From Geosporobacter sp040797825 (GTDB taxonomy: Bacteria > Bacillota > Clostridia > Peptostreptococcales > Thermotaleaceae): a stretch of 6,713 bases of DNA. Made by a program: the position numbers and the translations under genes. Shown here piece by piece: positions 5,888 to 6,713 of this stretch. Under the pieces are notes generated by a model. The model saw only the letters and a list, made by a program, of their open reading frames with translations. It was not told the origin of the DNA and did not search any database. The stretch covers positions 1 through 6,713 of the forward strand of contig JBFNEZ010000208.1 in the NCBI GenBank assembly GCA_040797825.1, written 5' to 3'. Numbering within the stretch: the first letter of the stretch is position 1; every line of letters starts with the position of its first letter.

Positions 5888-6713
5888 TTATTCATTGGGA
5901 TACAAAGAAGTATCTGGATTTTCCTTTCCTTTTCTTATCATATTTTCCATAAATTTTTTCCCTCTGTCCAGATCGCCTACTAAAGATATTGCTTTTTTTG
6001 GACATTCAATAATACAATTAAAGCAATGGATACAAGGAGAAACAGAATTCCATATGATTGAATGATTACTATCTTGTTGTAAATGACATACTGGACATAG
6101 GGTTTTACATTTCCCGCATTTTATACATTCATCCTCGGCAATTACTATTCTAGGGTACCTCTTTTCGTGCCAAACTTTTTCCTTGAATATGATATTTGCC
6201 TTTAAGTATGTCTTTCTACTTTGATATTTGAGGTGTTTTGATTGATCCTTTAGAGAATCCAGATGAGAAAGTTTAACTCGCCTTACAAGCTCTTCAATGG
6301 TAGAATACAATATATCTTCTGATTGATCTTTATTGTATTCTTGTTCCCAAAAAGCTCTTGTCATCCGATGAGAAGCAGATACTTTCATACCTGCAAGAAC
6401 CTTTCTCCCGCTTTTTTTAAGTAAATTCCCTGCTTCTTCAAGAGCAATACCAGAGTGAATACCTCCATAGGTTACAAAGGGCACTGCTAATTTACCCCAT
6501 ATACCTAAGGGTTGAGGTAAGTTTTTAATTAAATCATGAACATGGTATTGTAGATGATGGGCGTATACAGGGGATCCGATAAATAAGATATCATGTTCCG
6601 TGATAGTTTCCTGTAAAAATCCTTGTTTATCACTCTCTAAGAAGTATTTTTGGTTTCCAGCGATATTCATAAGTTGGCTAACTATACCATTTTTTTCAAG
6701 GCAGGATTTTAAC
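5888..6713 (-). CDS. EFR1-type flavodoxin-ferredoxin fusion (5' end missing)
   Basis: Partial gene on the minus strand, stop at 5888-5890. An internal ATG at 6668-6670 gives 260 residues, but the frame stays open to the window edge and encodes 14 more residues (LKSCLEKNGIVSQL) that fit a flavodoxin fold. The true start, with the FMN-phosphate-binding loop (GTGN type), therefore lies outside. Counting from the internal ATG, the flavodoxin part shows SPVYA (33-37) and FVTYGGIHSG (65-74). After a basic linker come two [4Fe-4S] motifs: C182-x2-C185-x2-C188-x3-C192-P and C213-x2-C216-x2-C219-x3-C223-P, with an extra C195. This domain order matches the EFR1 family ferredoxins of anaerobic Firmicutes, proposed to pass electrons between flavin and Fe-S centres. 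It is convergent with the stalk-domain gene. Physiological partner unknown. Confidence 0.88.
   Translation of the reverse strand, partial: LKSCLEKNGIVSQLMNIAGNQKYFLESDKQGFLQETITEHDILFIGSPVYAHHLQYHVHDLIKNLPQPLGIWGKLAVPFVTYGGIHSGIALEEAGNLLKKSGRKVLAGMKVSASHRMTRAFWEQEYNKDQSEDILYSTIEELVRRVKLSHLDSLKDQSKHLKYQSRKTYLKANIIFKEKVWHEKRYPRIVIAEDECIKCGKCKTLCPVCHLQQDSNHSIIWNSVSPCIHCFNCIIECPKKAISLVGDLDRGKKFMENMIRKGKENPDTSLYPNE

Noticed and set aside
5786..5983. Open frame of 65 codons on the plus strand
   Set aside because: It overlaps the convergent EFR1 gene, has no ribosome site and encodes low-complexity hydrophobic residues; it reads as the antisense of a real gene.

Overview
The window looks like a piece of chromosome from a low-GC, anaerobic Firmicute, probably a clostridium of the Clostridiaceae/Alkaliphilus kind. 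The grounds are AT-rich coding DNA, strong GGAGG-type ribosome sites, two iron-sulfur redox proteins typical of strict anaerobes, and a secreted protein with a copper-amine-oxidase-type stalk domain. The genus is inference.

Layout. Positions 1-170 hold non-coding palindromic repeat DNA: a simple hairpin (12-32), then an 80-bp element (62-141) whose two arms pair with each other and also fold separately. An aminoglycoside-phosphotransferase-like kinase (238-1140) and a GNAT acetyltransferase (1430-1921) follow. They are separated by about 290 bp of hairpin-rich DNA with no convincing gene. This stretch has a loosely gene-cassette-like look, with no proof. After another 220 bp of non-coding DNA comes an unrecognised 348-residue protein with a cysteine cluster near its C-terminus (2144-3190). 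Next is a membrane protein carrying a NapH-like cysteine pair and two [4Fe-4S] ferredoxin motifs (3276-4247).

The 556 bp after it hold two short, out-of-phase stretches encoding hydrophobic peptide, possibly gene remnants. They also hold two adjoining perfect palindromes and a weak promoter candidate. The secreted stalk-domain protein follows (4804-5706), with two tandem copies of a DUF3221-like unit and a clear rho-independent terminator (5718-5750). A flavodoxin-ferredoxin fusion of the EFR1 type is encoded on the minus strand. It runs off the right edge, so its N-terminus is missing.

The genes do not form one pathway. The left half reads as accessory DNA (small-molecule-modifying enzymes among repeats). 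The right half holds anaerobic electron-transfer genes and a cell-surface protein. I found no CRISPR array, tRNA, rRNA, transposase or recognisable defence system. The least explained items are the composite repeat at 62-141, the structured spacer at 1141-1429, the unknown cysteine-cluster protein, and the palindrome pair at 4595-4620.
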